Assembly (NCBI GenBank): GCA_903928055.1
Contig: CAIYPG010000144.1
Span: forward strand, 1 to 51,065
DNA: 51,065 nucleotides
Direction of reading: 5' to 3'
Origin: an uncultured beta proteobacterium
GTDB lineage: Bacteria > Pseudomonadota > Gammaproteobacteria > Burkholderiales > SG8-39
A model generated the notes under the pieces. It was not told where the DNA came from and ran no database searches. It worked only from the letters and a program-made list of their open reading frames with translations. This document shows positions 1 through 8,627 of this stretch, in pieces. Each line of letters starts with the position of its first letter. The first letter of the stretch is position 1. The translations under genes and the position numbers were made by a program.

Positions 1-388
1 GCAGCAGCACTTCGCGGCCTTCGTCGAGCCACTGCTTGAGTGCTTCAGGCGAGAGCCGCGGCGCAGGTGTGCGCGAAGGGTCAATGTCCGGGCGGCGCAG
101 TGTGATGATTTCGCGCTTTTCCTTCACCAGCATGCGGTTGAAGGGCTGCTCGTCGGACCAGCTCCGCTTGGTTTCGAGGCCCGCGAAGCGCGGGTCTTCG
201 GCAAGGTGGCCAAGAAAGCCTTCCACATAGGCCTCATCGCCGGCCACGAACAGGTTGATGCCCTCGGGGGCGAGCAGGATCGTGCCCTTCAGCCCCAGGT
301 CCACGGCGAACTTCTTCAGGCGCGGGCGCAGCGCCTCGATGTCGTCAATGGAAACGAACTTGTAGGCGGAAATATTGAGAAAGGGCAT
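1..388 (-). CDS. trhO: tRNA uridine(34) hydroxylase TrhO, N-terminal part (runs off the window)
   Basis: The minus strand reads from an ATG at 388 to the window edge, giving about 129 residues. It begins MPFLNISAYKFV and contains GTILLAPEGINLFVAGD, a stretch characteristic of the TrhO/YceA (UPF0176) family. Members hydroxylate U34 of some tRNAs with oxygen, the first step towards 5-(carboxy)methoxyuridine, using a C-terminal rhodanese domain with an active-site cysteine. That domain lies outside the window, so activity cannot be judged. The gene is cytosolic and appears to stand alone, with an AT-rich upstream region. The family call is firm; the gene name is by homology. Confidence 0.85.
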   Translation of the reverse strand, partial: MPFLNISAYKFVSIDDIEALRPRLKKFAVDLGLKGTILLAPEGINLFVAGDEAYVEGFLGHLAEDPRFAGLETKRSWSDEQPFNRMLVKEKREIITLRRPDIDPSRTPAPRLSPEALKQWLDEGREVLL

Positions 389-760
389 GGCGCGGACGGA
401 TGGCTGAGGGGTGCGGCCTTTTGGCGTCAGGCGCGGAGCGGATTATAGCTGTGGGGCGGGGCTTTTCCGGCGATGCGGCGTTGAGTCCGGCATCGATGCC
501 CGGAGTTTGCCTTCAATGCCAGATATTAATTCAAGCATAAAAACGCTTGTATCAATGTGTATTATTTGAAAGTGATTATAATTTCCGCCAGGATCGGCAA
601 GCCCGTCGGCAAGCTGCTACAAGTGATTTCAAAAATAATTCTGGCTTCTGCGGCGCGATGTTTTCCCTCACCCCAAACCCTCTCCCCGAGGGAGAGGGGC
701 CTTTCTCCCTTCTCCCTCGTGGAGAAAGGCCGGGGATGAGGGAGAATTTTGACGCCAGTT
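389..760. other. gene-free stretch, AT-rich island plus repeat A1
   Basis: No convincing gene lies here. Bases 520-660 are clearly AT-rich against the GC-rich background and probably include the promoter of the minus-strand trhO gene. They also hold a small dyad, CAAGC/GCTTG, at about 534-550. The right-hand part is repeat A1. Confidence 0.6.
665..742. repeat. repeat family A, copy 1 (REPIN-like double hairpin)
   Basis: A 78-bp unit starts with CCCTCACCCC and ends with GGGGATGAGGG, so the outer ends are inverted repeats. Inside are two hairpins: CCCTCTCCC/GGGAGAGGG and one built on CTCC/GGAG arms. It matches copies A2, A5 and A6 in layout, with arm bases that co-vary. It lies between the trhO promoter region and a small hypothetical gene. 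Confidence 0.85.
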
Positions 761-1078
761 CTACTGCACGCAGCGCACCACCACGTCCACGAAACGGCTG
801 CGGGCGGCGAACTGCTTCATGCCCGGATAGGAGCGGCCACGGTCGAACTGGCCGCGGATCGCGAATTCGATGGCGTAGAGCATGGCGCGCAGCCGCGGAT
901 CATCTTCGGCGGTACCGAACAGCGAGATGGTCACCAGGTGCCGGCTGCCGCCGAACGGAGTGCAGGTGACCTTGCCGCCATGTGCGGCCGCAATCTGGCG
1001 AACCTGGTCGACTTCGCGCAGGCCCTTTTCGTTGCGTGGCGAGCTCGAGGTCCGGCTGTTTTGGATATCCAGGGCCAT
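761..1078 (-). CDS. hypothetical protein, 105 aa
   Basis: The frame encodes 105 residues from an ATG at 1078, ending FVDVVVRCVQ just before repeat A1. I do not recognise the family. The region GLREVDQVRQIAAAHGGKVTCTPFGGSRHLVTISLFG has an alternating hydrophobic pattern that suggests a small alpha/beta domain. No signal peptide or membrane segment is visible, and there is no clear Shine-Dalgarno sequence. The frame stays open further upstream but the added sequence looks like out-of-frame translation. Gene status is likely rather than certain. Confidence 0.5.
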   Translation of the reverse strand: MALDIQNSRTSSSPRNEKGLREVDQVRQIAAAHGGKVTCTPFGGSRHLVTISLFGTAEDDPRLRAMLYAIEFAIRGQFDRGRSYPGMKQFAARSRFVDVVVRCVQ

Positions 1079-1198
1079 GGATCGGTACTTGTGAAGTGAT
1101 CCGTGATGTAGTGCACAAAGCGGGCCTGAAAATGCCCATGTGGATTCAGTCACTTGTGCTTGTGCTGGACGGTGTGGCATGCAGGGCCGTCCGATTTC

Positions 1199-1214
1199 CC
1201 GACACAGGTGTCGG
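1199..1214. other. short hairpin downstream of the ORF6N gene
   Basis: CCGACAC-AG-GTGTCGG forms a perfect 7-bp stem with a 2-nt gap. It lies 34 bp past the stop of the minus-strand ORF6N gene and could end its transcript, but no T-run follows. Confidence 0.35.
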
Positions 1215-1247
1215 AAACTGTGTCGGCCGGGCAACAGCCGGTGGTGC

Positions 1248-1769
1248 TCAGTCCTGCCGAATGAATCCGATGCTGCGTTTGCGTGGCTGCGGGGGCGGGG
1301 CCATGAGCCGGCGGATGGCATCGAGGATTCCGGCAATGGCCTGGTCGTGGGATGAGAGCTTGCGTTCCAGTTCGTTGAGCTTGCCGGCGAGTTCCTTGTT
1401 CGTCGAAGCCATGGCACGCAGCCTCACAAACGCACGCATGATTTCAATGTTGATGGCGATGGCGCGGGGGCTGTGCAATACCGAAGAGAGCATGGCGACG
1501 CCCTGCTCGGTGAAGGCATAGGGCAGATAGCGCCGTCCGCCGCGATTTGAGGTCACAATTTGTGACCTCAAATCGGCAAACTCCTGATTGTTCAACTGAA
1601 ACATGAAATCTTCCGGAAAGCGTTCGGGATTGCGCCGTATCGCCTGCAGCAATACCTTGGTTGCCACGCCATAGAGCACGGCGAGATCGGCGTCGAGCAG
1701 GACGCGCTGATGTCGCAGCGTCAGGATGCGAAAGTTCGCTGACATGTCTGGTTTCGCGGATCGCGCCAT
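1248..1769 (-). CDS. ORF6N-domain DNA-binding protein
   Basis: This 173-residue protein carries an N-terminal ORF6N domain: [21 protein letters not shown], then [16 protein letters not shown] and [15 protein letters not shown]. The domain is known from phage and mobile-element proteins and is thought to bind DNA, often next to KilA-N or Bro domains. The C-terminal third (about 120-165) looks like a coiled coil ([33 protein letters not shown]), which suggests oligomers. Start choice is uncertain: ATG 1769 and ATG 1745 are both possible and neither has a good ribosome site. It diverges from dnaE and has no phage neighbours. Its target is unknown. Confidence 0.8.
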   Translation of the reverse strand: MARSAKPDMSANFRILTLRHQRVLLDADLAVLYGVATKVLLQAIRRNPERFPEDFMFQLNNQEFADLRSQIVTSNRGGRRYLPYAFTEQGVAMLSSVLHSPRAIAINIEIMRAFVRLRAMASTNKELAGKLNELERKLSSHDQAIAGILDAIRRLMAPPPQPRKRSIGFIRQD

Positions 1770-1948
1770 GGGGATTTCAGGGAGTGATTGATTCAGAACA
1801 ACAACGCGGCGAATTTCAGGTCCGTTGACGGCGTCCGGCAGGCTGTCATGGCACACCGCCAACCCCGCCCGGGTTGTAGAATCGAGGCTCTTCCGCGCAT
1901 CGATCCAACTGTCCGCAACAACCACCCGAAAATCCGCTGAAATCTCCC

Positions 1949-4900
1949 GTGAATCCCCGTTTCGTCCACCTTCGACTGCACAGCGAATACTCGATCACCG
2001 ACGGTATCGTGCGCATCGACGAGGCGGTGGGGCGGGCGGCGAAGGATGGCATGCCGGCGCTGGCGATCACCGACCTGGCGAACCTGTTCGGGATGGTGAA
2101 GTTCTACAAGGCGGCGCGCAAAAAGGGCGTGAAGCCGATCATCGGCTGCGAGCTGTGGATCACCAATGACGGCGAGCGCGACAAGCCGCATCGCCTGATC
2201 GTGCTGGTGCAGTCGCGCGCCGGCTACCTGCGACTGTCGCAGCTGCTGACCCGGGCCTGGCTGGAGAATCCGCACCGCGGCCGTGCTGAGGTGAGGAAGG
2301 ACTGGTTTGCTTCGGATGGCACCGAGGGCCTGATTGCCCTGTCGGGCGCCATGAACGGCGATGTGGGCGTGGCGCTGCGCCAGGGCAACCACAAGCAGGC
2401 CGAAAAGCTGGCGAAGGAATGGGCGAAGCTGTTCCCGAAGCGCTACTACCTCGAATTGCAGCGCTCCGGCGCGAAGGACAGCGAGACCTGGCTGCAGGCT
2501 TCGGTGCAACTGGCCGGTCGCACCGGCCTGCCGGCGGTGGCCACGCACCCGGTGCAGTTCCTGACACCGGAGGAATACACCGCGCACGAGGCGAGGGTGT
2601 GCATCTCCGAGGGCCATGTGCTCTCCGACCAGCGCCGGCCGCGCCACTTCAACGAGACGAACTACTTCCTGTTGCAGGCGCAGATGTGCGAGCTGTTCGC
2701 CGACCTGCCCGAGGCGCTGGCCAATTCCGTGGAGATCGCGCGCCGCTGCAATCTTGAACTGGAACTCGGCAAATCGAAGCTGCCGCAATTCCCCACGCCG
2801 GACAATGTCGGCCTCGACGACTACCTGGTGTCGCAGGCGAAGATCGGCCTCGCGAAACGCCTCGAGCTGCTCTATCCGGACCCGGCGGCGCGCGCCGCGG
2901 CCGAGTCGCGTTATCAGGAACGCCTTGCATTCGAGGCCGGCACGATCAGCCAGATGGGTTTCCCCGGTTACTTCCTGATCGTGGCCGACTTCATCAACTG
3001 GGCGAAGAACAACGGTGTGCCGGTGGGGCCGGGCCGCGGTTCGGGCGCGGGCTCGCTGGTGGCCTATTCGCTCGGGATCACCGACCTCGATCCGCTGCGC
3101 TACAACCTGCTGTTCGAGCGCTTCCTGAATCCGGAGCGGGTGTCCATGCCCGACTTCGACATCGACTTCTGCCAGGACGGCCGCGACCGCGTCATCGACT
3201 ACGTGCGCAACAAGTACGGCAAGGAGTGCGTGTCGCAGATCGCCACCTTCGGCACCATGGCGGCGAAGGCCGTGGTGCGCGACGTGGCGCGCGTGCTCGA
3301 GTGGCCCTACAGCCGCGCCGACGAACTCGCCAAGCTGATTCCCTTCCAGCCGGGCAAGATGGTGACGCTCAGGCCGCGCGAAGACCCGAATGACACGCAG
3401 ACCATCTATGCCCGCGAGGTCGAGCCGCAGATCAGCCAGCGCGAGGAGTCCGACGAGGAGACGCGCGAACTGCTGGCCTTGTGCATGCAGCTCGAAGGCC
3501 TCACGCGCAACGTCGGCATGCATGCTGGCGGTGTGCTGATTGCGCCGGGCCGGCTCACCGATTTCTGCCCGCTGTACGCTGCGCAGGGCGCCGACAGCGT
3601 GGTCTCGCAACTGGACAAGGACGATGTCGAAGCCGCGGGCCTGGTGAAATTCGACTTCCTCGGCCTCACCACGCTGACCGTGCTCGACTGGGCGCTGCGC
3701 AACATCAAGCGCCTTGATCCTGCATCGACGCTGACGCTGGAACAGATCCCGCTCGACGATGCGGCGGCCTACCGGATTTTTTCCAGCGCCAATACCGCGA
3801 CGGTGTTCCAGTTTGAATCGCGCGGCATGCGCGACCTGCTGAGGCGCGCGCGCCCGGACCGCTTCGAGGACATCATCGCGCTGGTGGCGCTGTATCGCCC
3901 CGGTCCGATGGACCTGATTCCCGAATACTGCGACCGCAAGCACGGCAAGGCTGTCGAATATCCCGATCCGCGCGTCGAGTCCATTCTGTCCGAGACCTAC
4001 GGCATCATGGTCTACCAGGAGCAGGTGATGCAGATGGCGCAGATCGTCGGCGGCTATTCGCTGGGTGGCGCCGACCTGCTGCGCCGGGCCATGGGCAAGA
4101 AAAAACCCGAGGAGAGGGCCGAGCAGCGCGGCCTGTTCCGCGAGGGCGCGGCCAAGGGCGGGCTGACCGAGCACAAGGCGGACGAGATCTTCGACCTGAT
4201 GGAGAAGTTCGCCGGCTACGGCTTCAACAAGTCGCATGCCGCGGCCTACGCGCTGGTGGCCTATCACACCGCGTGGTTCAAGGCGCACCATCCCGCGCCC
4301 TTCATGGCGGCCAACATGTCCGCCGCCATGGACGACACCGACAAGCTGTGCCTGTTCTGGCAGGATGCGCTGGCCAATGGCCTCAAGGTGCTGGCGCCGG
4401 ACATCAACGAGGGCGAGTACCGCTTCGCGCCGGTGGACGGCACGACGATCCGCTACGGGCTGGGCGCGGTGAAAGGCACCGGCGAATCCGCGATCAGCGC
4501 GATCGTCAGGGCGCGTGATGGGGTGGATGGAAAAGGCGGGGATGGCCCCTTCACCGACATCTTCGACCTGTGCCAGCGCGTGGACAAGCGCATCGTCAAC
4601 CGCCGCGTGATCGAGGCGCTGGTGCGTGCCGGTGCCTTCGACAAGCTCAACGACAACCGCGCCAGCGTGCTTGCCTCGGTGGGCATTGCCATGGAGGCGG
4701 CCGACCAGGCCGAACGGAACGCGAACCAGGTGAGCCTCTTCGGTGGCGGCGAGGACGAGCACGCTGAAACGGGCCTGGCGATGATCGACCGCCCGCGCTG
4801 GTCGGAACGCGAGCGCCTCGCCGAGGAGAAGGCGGCGCTGGGCTATTACTTCAGCGGCCATCCCTTCAGCGGTTACGCCAAGGAAGTGCGCCAGTTCCTG

Positions 4901-5485
4901 CGCACGGACCTGAAGCGCGCGCTGGGCAGCGACGGCGAGAAGACCATGGGCGGGGTGGTGTTCGCGGTGCGCCGCGGCTTTGGCAACAAGGGCATGCTGG
5001 TGCAGCTCTCCGATGGCACCGAAGGCGAGCCGCTGGAGATCAACGTCTATCCCGAGGTGTTCGACCGCTACCGCAACATCCTCAAGGAAGACGCGCTGGT
5101 GTTCATGGACGTGAAGGTGCGTTCATTCCGCCCGAAATCGGATGACTCGAATGCCGCCGCAGGAAGCAGCGCGAGCACCATCACCCGCATCACCTGCGAG
5201 CGCGTCTACGACCTGCCTTCGGCGCGCAACCGCTTTGCGCGCAGCATGCGCCTGTCGATGAATGGCAATGCCTCGCAGGCCGGTGCCGGCGCAGTGGGCC
5301 GGCTGAAGAAACTCCTTGAGCCGCATCGCAACGGCGCCTGTCCGGTGGAGATCCAGTACAGCAATGGCGATGCCAAGGTGGAACTCAGGCTCGGTGACGA
5401 CTGGCGCGTGAAGCTCGATGACGCGCTGATGACTTCACTGACCGAATGGCTGAAGCCGGAGAACGTGCAGGTTCTTTACGGTTAG
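1949..5485 (+). CDS. dnaE: DNA polymerase III subunit alpha
   Basis: The 1178-residue protein is the replicative polymerase subunit and is close to the usual 1160-1190 aa. The PHP domain opens it ([15 protein letters not shown]). The polymerase core holds [15 protein letters not shown] and the metal-binding PDFDIDF with Asp402 and Asp404. A thumb/finger region is followed by a helix-hairpin-helix section and a clamp-binding motif, QVSLF, at 927-931. An OB-fold and tail complete it. The start is GTG at 1949; an upstream ATG in this frame is not available. Repeat A2 follows the stop. It is the essential chromosomal polymerase, not the error-prone DnaE2 type, as judged by the clamp motif and length. 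Confidence 0.97.
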   Translation: MNPRFVHLRLHSEYSITDGIVRIDEAVGRAAKDGMPALAITDLANLFGMVKFYKAARKKGVKPIIGCELWITNDGERDKPHRLIVLVQSRAGYLRLSQLLTRAWLENPHRGRAEVRKDWFASDGTEGLIALSGAMNGDVGVALRQGNHKQAEKLAKEWAKLFPKRYYLELQRSGAKDSETWLQASVQLAGRTGLPAVATHPVQFLTPEEYTAHEARVCISEGHVLSDQRRPRHFNETNYFLLQAQMCELFADLPEALANSVEIARRCNLELELGKSKLPQFPTPDNVGLDDYLVSQAKIGLAKRLELLYPDPAARAAAESRYQERLAFEAGTISQMGFPGYFLIVADFINWAKNNGVPVGPGRGSGAGSLVAYSLGITDLDPLRYNLLFERFLNPERVSMPDFDIDFCQDGRDRVIDYVRNKYGKECVSQIATFGTMAAKAVVRDVARVLEWPYSRADELAKLIPFQPGKMVTLRPREDPNDTQTIYAREVEPQISQREESDEETRELLALCMQLEGLTRNVGMHAGGVLIAPGRLTDFCPLYAAQGADSVVSQLDKDDVEAAGLVKFDFLGLTTLTVLDWALRNIKRLDPASTLTLEQIPLDDAAAYRIFSSANTATVFQFESRGMRDLLRRARPDRFEDIIALVALYRPGPMDLIPEYCDRKHGKAVEYPDPRVESILSETYGIMVYQEQVMQMAQIVGGYSLGGADLLRRAMGKKKPEERAEQRGLFREGAAKGGLTEHKADEIFDLMEKFAGYGFNKSHAAAYALVAYHTAWFKAHHPAPFMAANMSAAMDDTDKLCLFWQDALANGLKVLAPDINEGEYRFAPVDGTTIRYGLGAVKGTGESAISAIVRARDGVDGKGGDGPFTDIFDLCQRVDKRIVNRRVIEALVRAGAFDKLNDNRASVLASVGIAMEAADQAERNANQVSLFGGGEDEHAETGLAMIDRPRWSERERLAEEKAALGYYFSGHPFSGYAKEVRQFLRTDLKRALGSDGEKTMGGVVFAVRRGFGNKGMLVQLSDGTEGEPLEINVYPEVFDRYRNILKEDALVFMDVKVRSFRPKSDDSNAAAGSSASTITRITCERVYDLPSARNRFARSMRLSMNGNASQAGAGAVGRLKKLLEPHRNGACPVEIQYSNGDAKVELRLGDDWRVKLDDALMTSLTEWLKPENVQVLYG

Positions 5486-5509
5486 GCGTGGTTGGGAGGG
5501 CGAAAATCA

Positions 5510-5587
5510 TCCTCATCCCAACACTTCTCCCCGAAGGAGAAGGGCTTTTCTTCCCTCTCCCCCGGGGAGAGGGATCGAGGGTGAGGG
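5510..5587. repeat. repeat family A, copy 2
   Basis: This double-hairpin unit lies between the convergent dnaE and acyP genes. Outer ends CCTCATCCCA and GGGTGAGGG are inverted; the inner hairpins are CTTCTCC/GGAGAAG and CCCTCTCCC/GGGAGAGGG. The change of CTC/GAG to TTC/GAA in the first stem compared with copy 1 keeps base pairing. Confidence 0.85.
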
Positions 5588-5600
5588 TGATTTTGCAATC

Positions 5601-5638
5601 TATTTCCGATTTAATAGATAATAATTATCTCGGAAATA
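5601..5638. other. AT-rich nested dyads between dnaE and acyP
   Basis: TATTTCCGA (5601-5609) and TCGGAAATA (5630-5638) form a perfect 9-bp inverted repeat. Within the interval lies a 15-bp perfect palindrome, AGATAATAATTATCT (5616-5630), resembling the core of iron-regulator boxes but placed between convergent genes. A role as terminator or protein site is open. Confidence 0.4.
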
Positions 5639-5681
5639 CTCTTATTATCTTTAATATTTATCCAAACTGATAATAAATGTT

Positions 5682-5954
5682 TTAGCCATTCGGCCGCCGC
5701 TGGAATTCCGTGAGCCCCTCATCCGGGCATTCATCGACTGCGAACTGATCGACGTGTGCTGACGGTGGACCACGGCGCGCCCAGGCCAGCATGGCTTCGA
5801 TCGCCTCCGGGCTTCCTTCGATCACGGCCTCGACGCTGCCCTCCATGCGGTTGCGCACCCAGCCGGTGATCCCGAGGCGTTCGGCGACGCTGCGCATGCT
5901 CTCGCGAAAGCCCACGCCCTGAACTCGCCCGCGGATGAGCAGGTGCCGGGCCAT
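5682..5954 (-). CDS. acyP: acylphosphatase
   Basis: The 90-residue protein has the family's normal length. The anion-binding loop VQGVGFR supplies the catalytic Arg17, and GWVRNRMEGSVE supplies the catalytic Asn35. The enzyme hydrolyses acyl-phosphate bonds such as those of acetyl phosphate or 1,3-bisphosphoglycerate in the cytosol. It converges on dnaE and is preceded by repeat B1. The motifs make this call secure; the physiological substrate is not known for most family members. Confidence 0.95.
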   Translation of the reverse strand: MARHLLIRGRVQGVGFRESMRSVAERLGITGWVRNRMEGSVEAVIEGSPEAIEAMLAWARRGPPSAHVDQFAVDECPDEGLTEFQRRPNG

Positions 5955-6008
5955 TGTTTCAGTTGGCGCCGGCGAATGGTTGTGCAGGTTCTTCGATCAG
6001 GTCAGGAT

Positions 6009-6087
6009 CGCCCTTCGACAGGCTCAGGGCGAACGGCAAAGCCTGATTCCGTTCGTGGTGAACCTGTCGAACCATGAATGGAATCAG
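6009..6087. repeat. repeat family B, copy 1
   Basis: The unit has two hairpins. The first is CGCCCT/AGGGCG around a loop containing TTCGACAGGCTC. The second spans 6044-6086, with arms TGATTCC/GGAATCA extended by TTCGTGGT/ACCATGAA with one mismatch. It recurs inverted at 12661-12739 with a compensatory change in the first stem. Confidence 0.85.
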
Positions 6088-6126
6088 GCGGGCGCCCATG
6101 AGTGCAACCAGGTTGTTTACCCGCGT

Positions 6127-6606
6127 TCAGTCGTGCGGCTGGCTGGCGAGGCGCAGTTCCTCGCGGACGCCGTCGTCGTGCAGGGTGCGGATCGTGAGTG
6201 CGCACAGCACCATCACCGGAATGACCACAAATGCGGCGCCGACGACTGCGGCGCGCAGGCTGAAGGGCCCGGCGGTGGGATCGCTGGCGAACTTGTCCTT
6301 CATGATCTTGACCCGGGTCGCCGCCGACAGCAGTGTGAGCATTCCCAGCACCCAGCAGAAGTATTCCAGCAGCGTCGGCGCCCAGGGCTTGTAGCTCAAG
6401 AGGCCCATGCCGGCGACGAAGCTGATGGCCCACACACCGAGCAGGATGATGTCGTTCCAGATGCTGTAGTCCACGCGGTTTTCCGGCAGCTTGTCCGCCT
6501 TGTGCAGCAGGTTGAGCGTCATGGCGCCAAGCGCCAGGGCGCCCAGGCCGGCGATGGTGAAGACCCAGCCGATCAGGCGCACGGGCAACACGGGCAGGAA
6601 ATCCAT
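6127..6606 (-). CDS. four-helix membrane protein, hypothetical
   Basis: This 159-residue protein has four hydrophobic stretches (about 9-33, 50-68, 76-93 and 117-140), each long enough to span the inner membrane. I do not recognise the family. It begins 39 bp after the SulP gene on the same strand and is probably co-transcribed with it. A charged segment, TRVKIMKDKF, sits between helices 3 and 4. There are no obvious metal or cofactor motifs. A helper role for the transporter is possible only from position. Confidence 0.75.
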   Translation of the reverse strand: MDFLPVLPVRLIGWVFTIAGLGALALGAMTLNLLHKADKLPENRVDYSIWNDIILLGVWAISFVAGMGLLSYKPWAPTLLEYFCWVLGMLTLLSAATRVKIMKDKFASDPTAGPFSLRAAVVGAAFVVIPVMVLCALTIRTLHDDGVREELRLASQPHD

Positions 6607-6645
6607 TGCTTTTGTCTCAGTTTGGAATCGGGGAGGCGAAGGATA

Positions 6646-8460
6646 TCAGGTCGCCGCCCCGGGGGCCGGGCCGTCGTCCGTATCGGTGTCCACAGGGGGA
6701 ACGGTGGCCGCCGGGACCATTGCGGCCGCCAGTTCGCGCGCCCGCACCAGGGCCGCGGCCAGGTCGTCCACCAGGTTCGCCTCGCCGAGCTCGTGGATGA
6801 AGCCCGAGCGGCGGATCAGGGACAGCGGCTGCGCCGTGACGCCGGCCAGCACCAGCTGCGTGCCTTCCTCGCGCAGCACGCGATGCAGCGATTCGAAGGC
6901 ATCGAGGCCGGTGGAGTCGACGTTGATCACCTGGTGCATTTCGAGGATGACCACGGCGACGCGCTCGCGCTTCTGGTCGAGCAGCGCCTCGATCTTGCCG
7001 ATGGCGCCGAAAAACAGGGACCCGAACAGCTTGTAGGCCATGATGCGGCCGGCCGCCGGGTTTATCGTCGCGGTGTCTTCTTCCACGTCGAGGGTTTCGA
7101 CGCGGGTGATTTCGGACACGCGGTAGATGAAGAACAGGCTGGCGAGCACCAGGCCGACCTCGACTGCAACGGAGAGGTCGATGATGACGGTGAGCAGGAA
7201 GGTGGAGAGCATAACGGCGCGGTACACCAGCGAGAACTGCTTCAGCCGCGCGAACTCCCGCCACTCGCCCATGTTCCAGGCCACGAACATCAGCACTGCG
7301 GCCAGCGTGGCCAGCGGAATGTGCGTGGCCAGCGGCGCGGCCGCGAGCACGATGGCGAGCAGCACTGTCGCGTGGATGATGCCGGAGATCGGCGAGCGCG
7401 CCCCGGCGCGGATGTTCGTGGTGGTGCGCGCAATCGTGCCGGTGGCGGGCATGCCGCCGAACAGCGGCGAGACGAAGTTCGCGATGCCCTGGGCCATGAG
7501 TTCCTGGTTCGGATTGTGGCGGTCGCCGATCGCGGCGTCGGCGACGCGCGCGCACAGCAGCGACTCGATGGCGCCGAGCAGGGCGATCGTCACCGTGGGG
7601 CCGAACAGGTTGCGCGCACTCTGCCAGTTGAATTCGGGCAGGGCGAAGGCGGGCAGCGTCTGCGGAATGCCGCCAAAGCGCGAACCGATGGTTTCCACCG
7701 GCAGCTCGAGCAGCCACGCGGTGGTCGTGGCCAGCACCAGCGCCACCACGGTGCCGGGCAGGCGGCTGAACAGGCGCGCGCGCCCGACGATGGTCGTGAT
7801 CGTCGCATCACCTGCGGCGACCGGCACGGGGGCAGGGCGCCGGCCGAGCAGGCCGGCAATGCGCGGCCACAGGATGATCAGGCCGAGCGAGGAGAACGAC
7901 AGCGCGATCGTCGGGAAATCCGCGGTACCGGCGTAATGCCACAGCACCCCGAGTTGGGCGAAGAACTCGGCGGGCACCTTGGGAATGTCCAGGCCGAGGA
8001 AGTCCTTCACCTGCGACAGCGCGATCAGCACCGCAATGCCGTTCGTGAAGCCGATCACGATGGCGATGGGAATGAAGCGGATCAGCGAGCCGATGCCGGT
8101 CATGCCCATGACGAACAGCAGCACGCCGGCCATCATGGTGGCGATGTACAGGTTTGCCAGGCCGTGTGTCTGCAGGATGCCGTAGACGATGACGATGAAG
8201 GCGCCGGCGGGGCCGCCGATCTGCACCTTGGAGCCGCCCAGTGCCGAGATGATGAAGCCGGCGATGATGGCGGTGAACAGGCCCGCTTCGGGTTTGAGTC
8301 CGCTGGCGATGGCGATGGCGATGGCGAAGGCCATGGCCAGGGGCAGGGCGACGAGGCCGACGGTGATGCCCGAGCCGAGGTCGGCGGTGAACTGCTCGGT
8401 GTTATAGCCCTTCAGTGAATCGACAAGGCGCGGGCGAAAGCTGAACTTGATGAAAGCCAT
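6646..8460 (-). CDS. SulP family anion transporter with STAS domain
   Basis: The 604-residue protein has a SulP membrane core of 10-14 hydrophobic segments (about 20-430), including ITVGLVALPLAMAFAIAIA and LGGSKVQIGGPAGAFIVIVYGI, which matches the SulP signature. A cytosolic STAS domain follows at about 455-565 (VVILEMHQVINVDSTGLDAFESL). SulP proteins move sulfate, bicarbonate or dicarboxylates, usually with sodium or protons. No carbonic anhydrase or sulfur-assimilation gene is adjacent, so the substrate is undecided. The small membrane protein downstream is likely in the same operon. Length and domain order are normal. Confidence 0.92.
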   Translation of the reverse strand: MAFIKFSFRPRLVDSLKGYNTEQFTADLGSGITVGLVALPLAMAFAIAIAIASGLKPEAGLFTAIIAGFIISALGGSKVQIGGPAGAFIVIVYGILQTHGLANLYIATMMAGVLLFVMGMTGIGSLIRFIPIAIVIGFTNGIAVLIALSQVKDFLGLDIPKVPAEFFAQLGVLWHYAGTADFPTIALSFSSLGLIILWPRIAGLLGRRPAPVPVAAGDATITTIVGRARLFSRLPGTVVALVLATTTAWLLELPVETIGSRFGGIPQTLPAFALPEFNWQSARNLFGPTVTIALLGAIESLLCARVADAAIGDRHNPNQELMAQGIANFVSPLFGGMPATGTIARTTTNIRAGARSPISGIIHATVLLAIVLAAAPLATHIPLATLAAVLMFVAWNMGEWREFARLKQFSLVYRAVMLSTFLLTVIIDLSVAVEVGLVLASLFFIYRVSEITRVETLDVEEDTATINPAAGRIMAYKLFGSLFFGAIGKIEALLDQKRERVAVVILEMHQVINVDSTGLDAFESLHRVLREEGTQLVLAGVTAQPLSLIRRSGFIHELGEANLVDDLAAALVRARELAAAMVPAATVPPVDTDTDDGPAPGAAT

Positions 8461-8470
8461 GGATGCTCCG

Positions 8471-8509
8471 GTGTTCGATGACGAGAAATTGTTTTCGTAC
8501 GTCGAACAC
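8471..8509 (-). promoter_or_regulatory. stem-loop in the SulP upstream region
   Basis: GTGTTCGA (8471-8478) and TCGAACAC (8502-8509) pair perfectly, and the interior can extend the stem around a TTG loop. It lies only 11 bp upstream of the SulP start, so it could hide the ribosome site or be an operator. No function is shown. Confidence 0.4.
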
Positions 8510-8627
8510 GGAGGGAGGGCCTGAATGATGCAGGCGCTCGATGAACTGGCGGCGGCGCCACAGGGGGCTGGGCTGCTGCCAGTGGTTGCCGCTGATGTGA
8601 CGCGGGCTCACTGCAATCTCACCCTTC

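Noticed and set aside
1793..4861. 1022-codon open frame opposite dnaE
   Set aside because: Composition is typical of antisense translation, while dnaE has all expected motifs in its own frame.
6009..6087. Peptide encoded by repeat B
   Set aside because: The open frames through both copies come from the repeat itself and lack start sites; the paired stem changes argue for DNA or RNA structure.
5935..8418. Long open frame (827 codons) on the plus strand opposite the SulP gene
   Set aside because: It is rich in Asp, Gly, His and Gln with no domain pattern and mirrors a convincing SulP gene; it is an antisense shadow in high-GC DNA.
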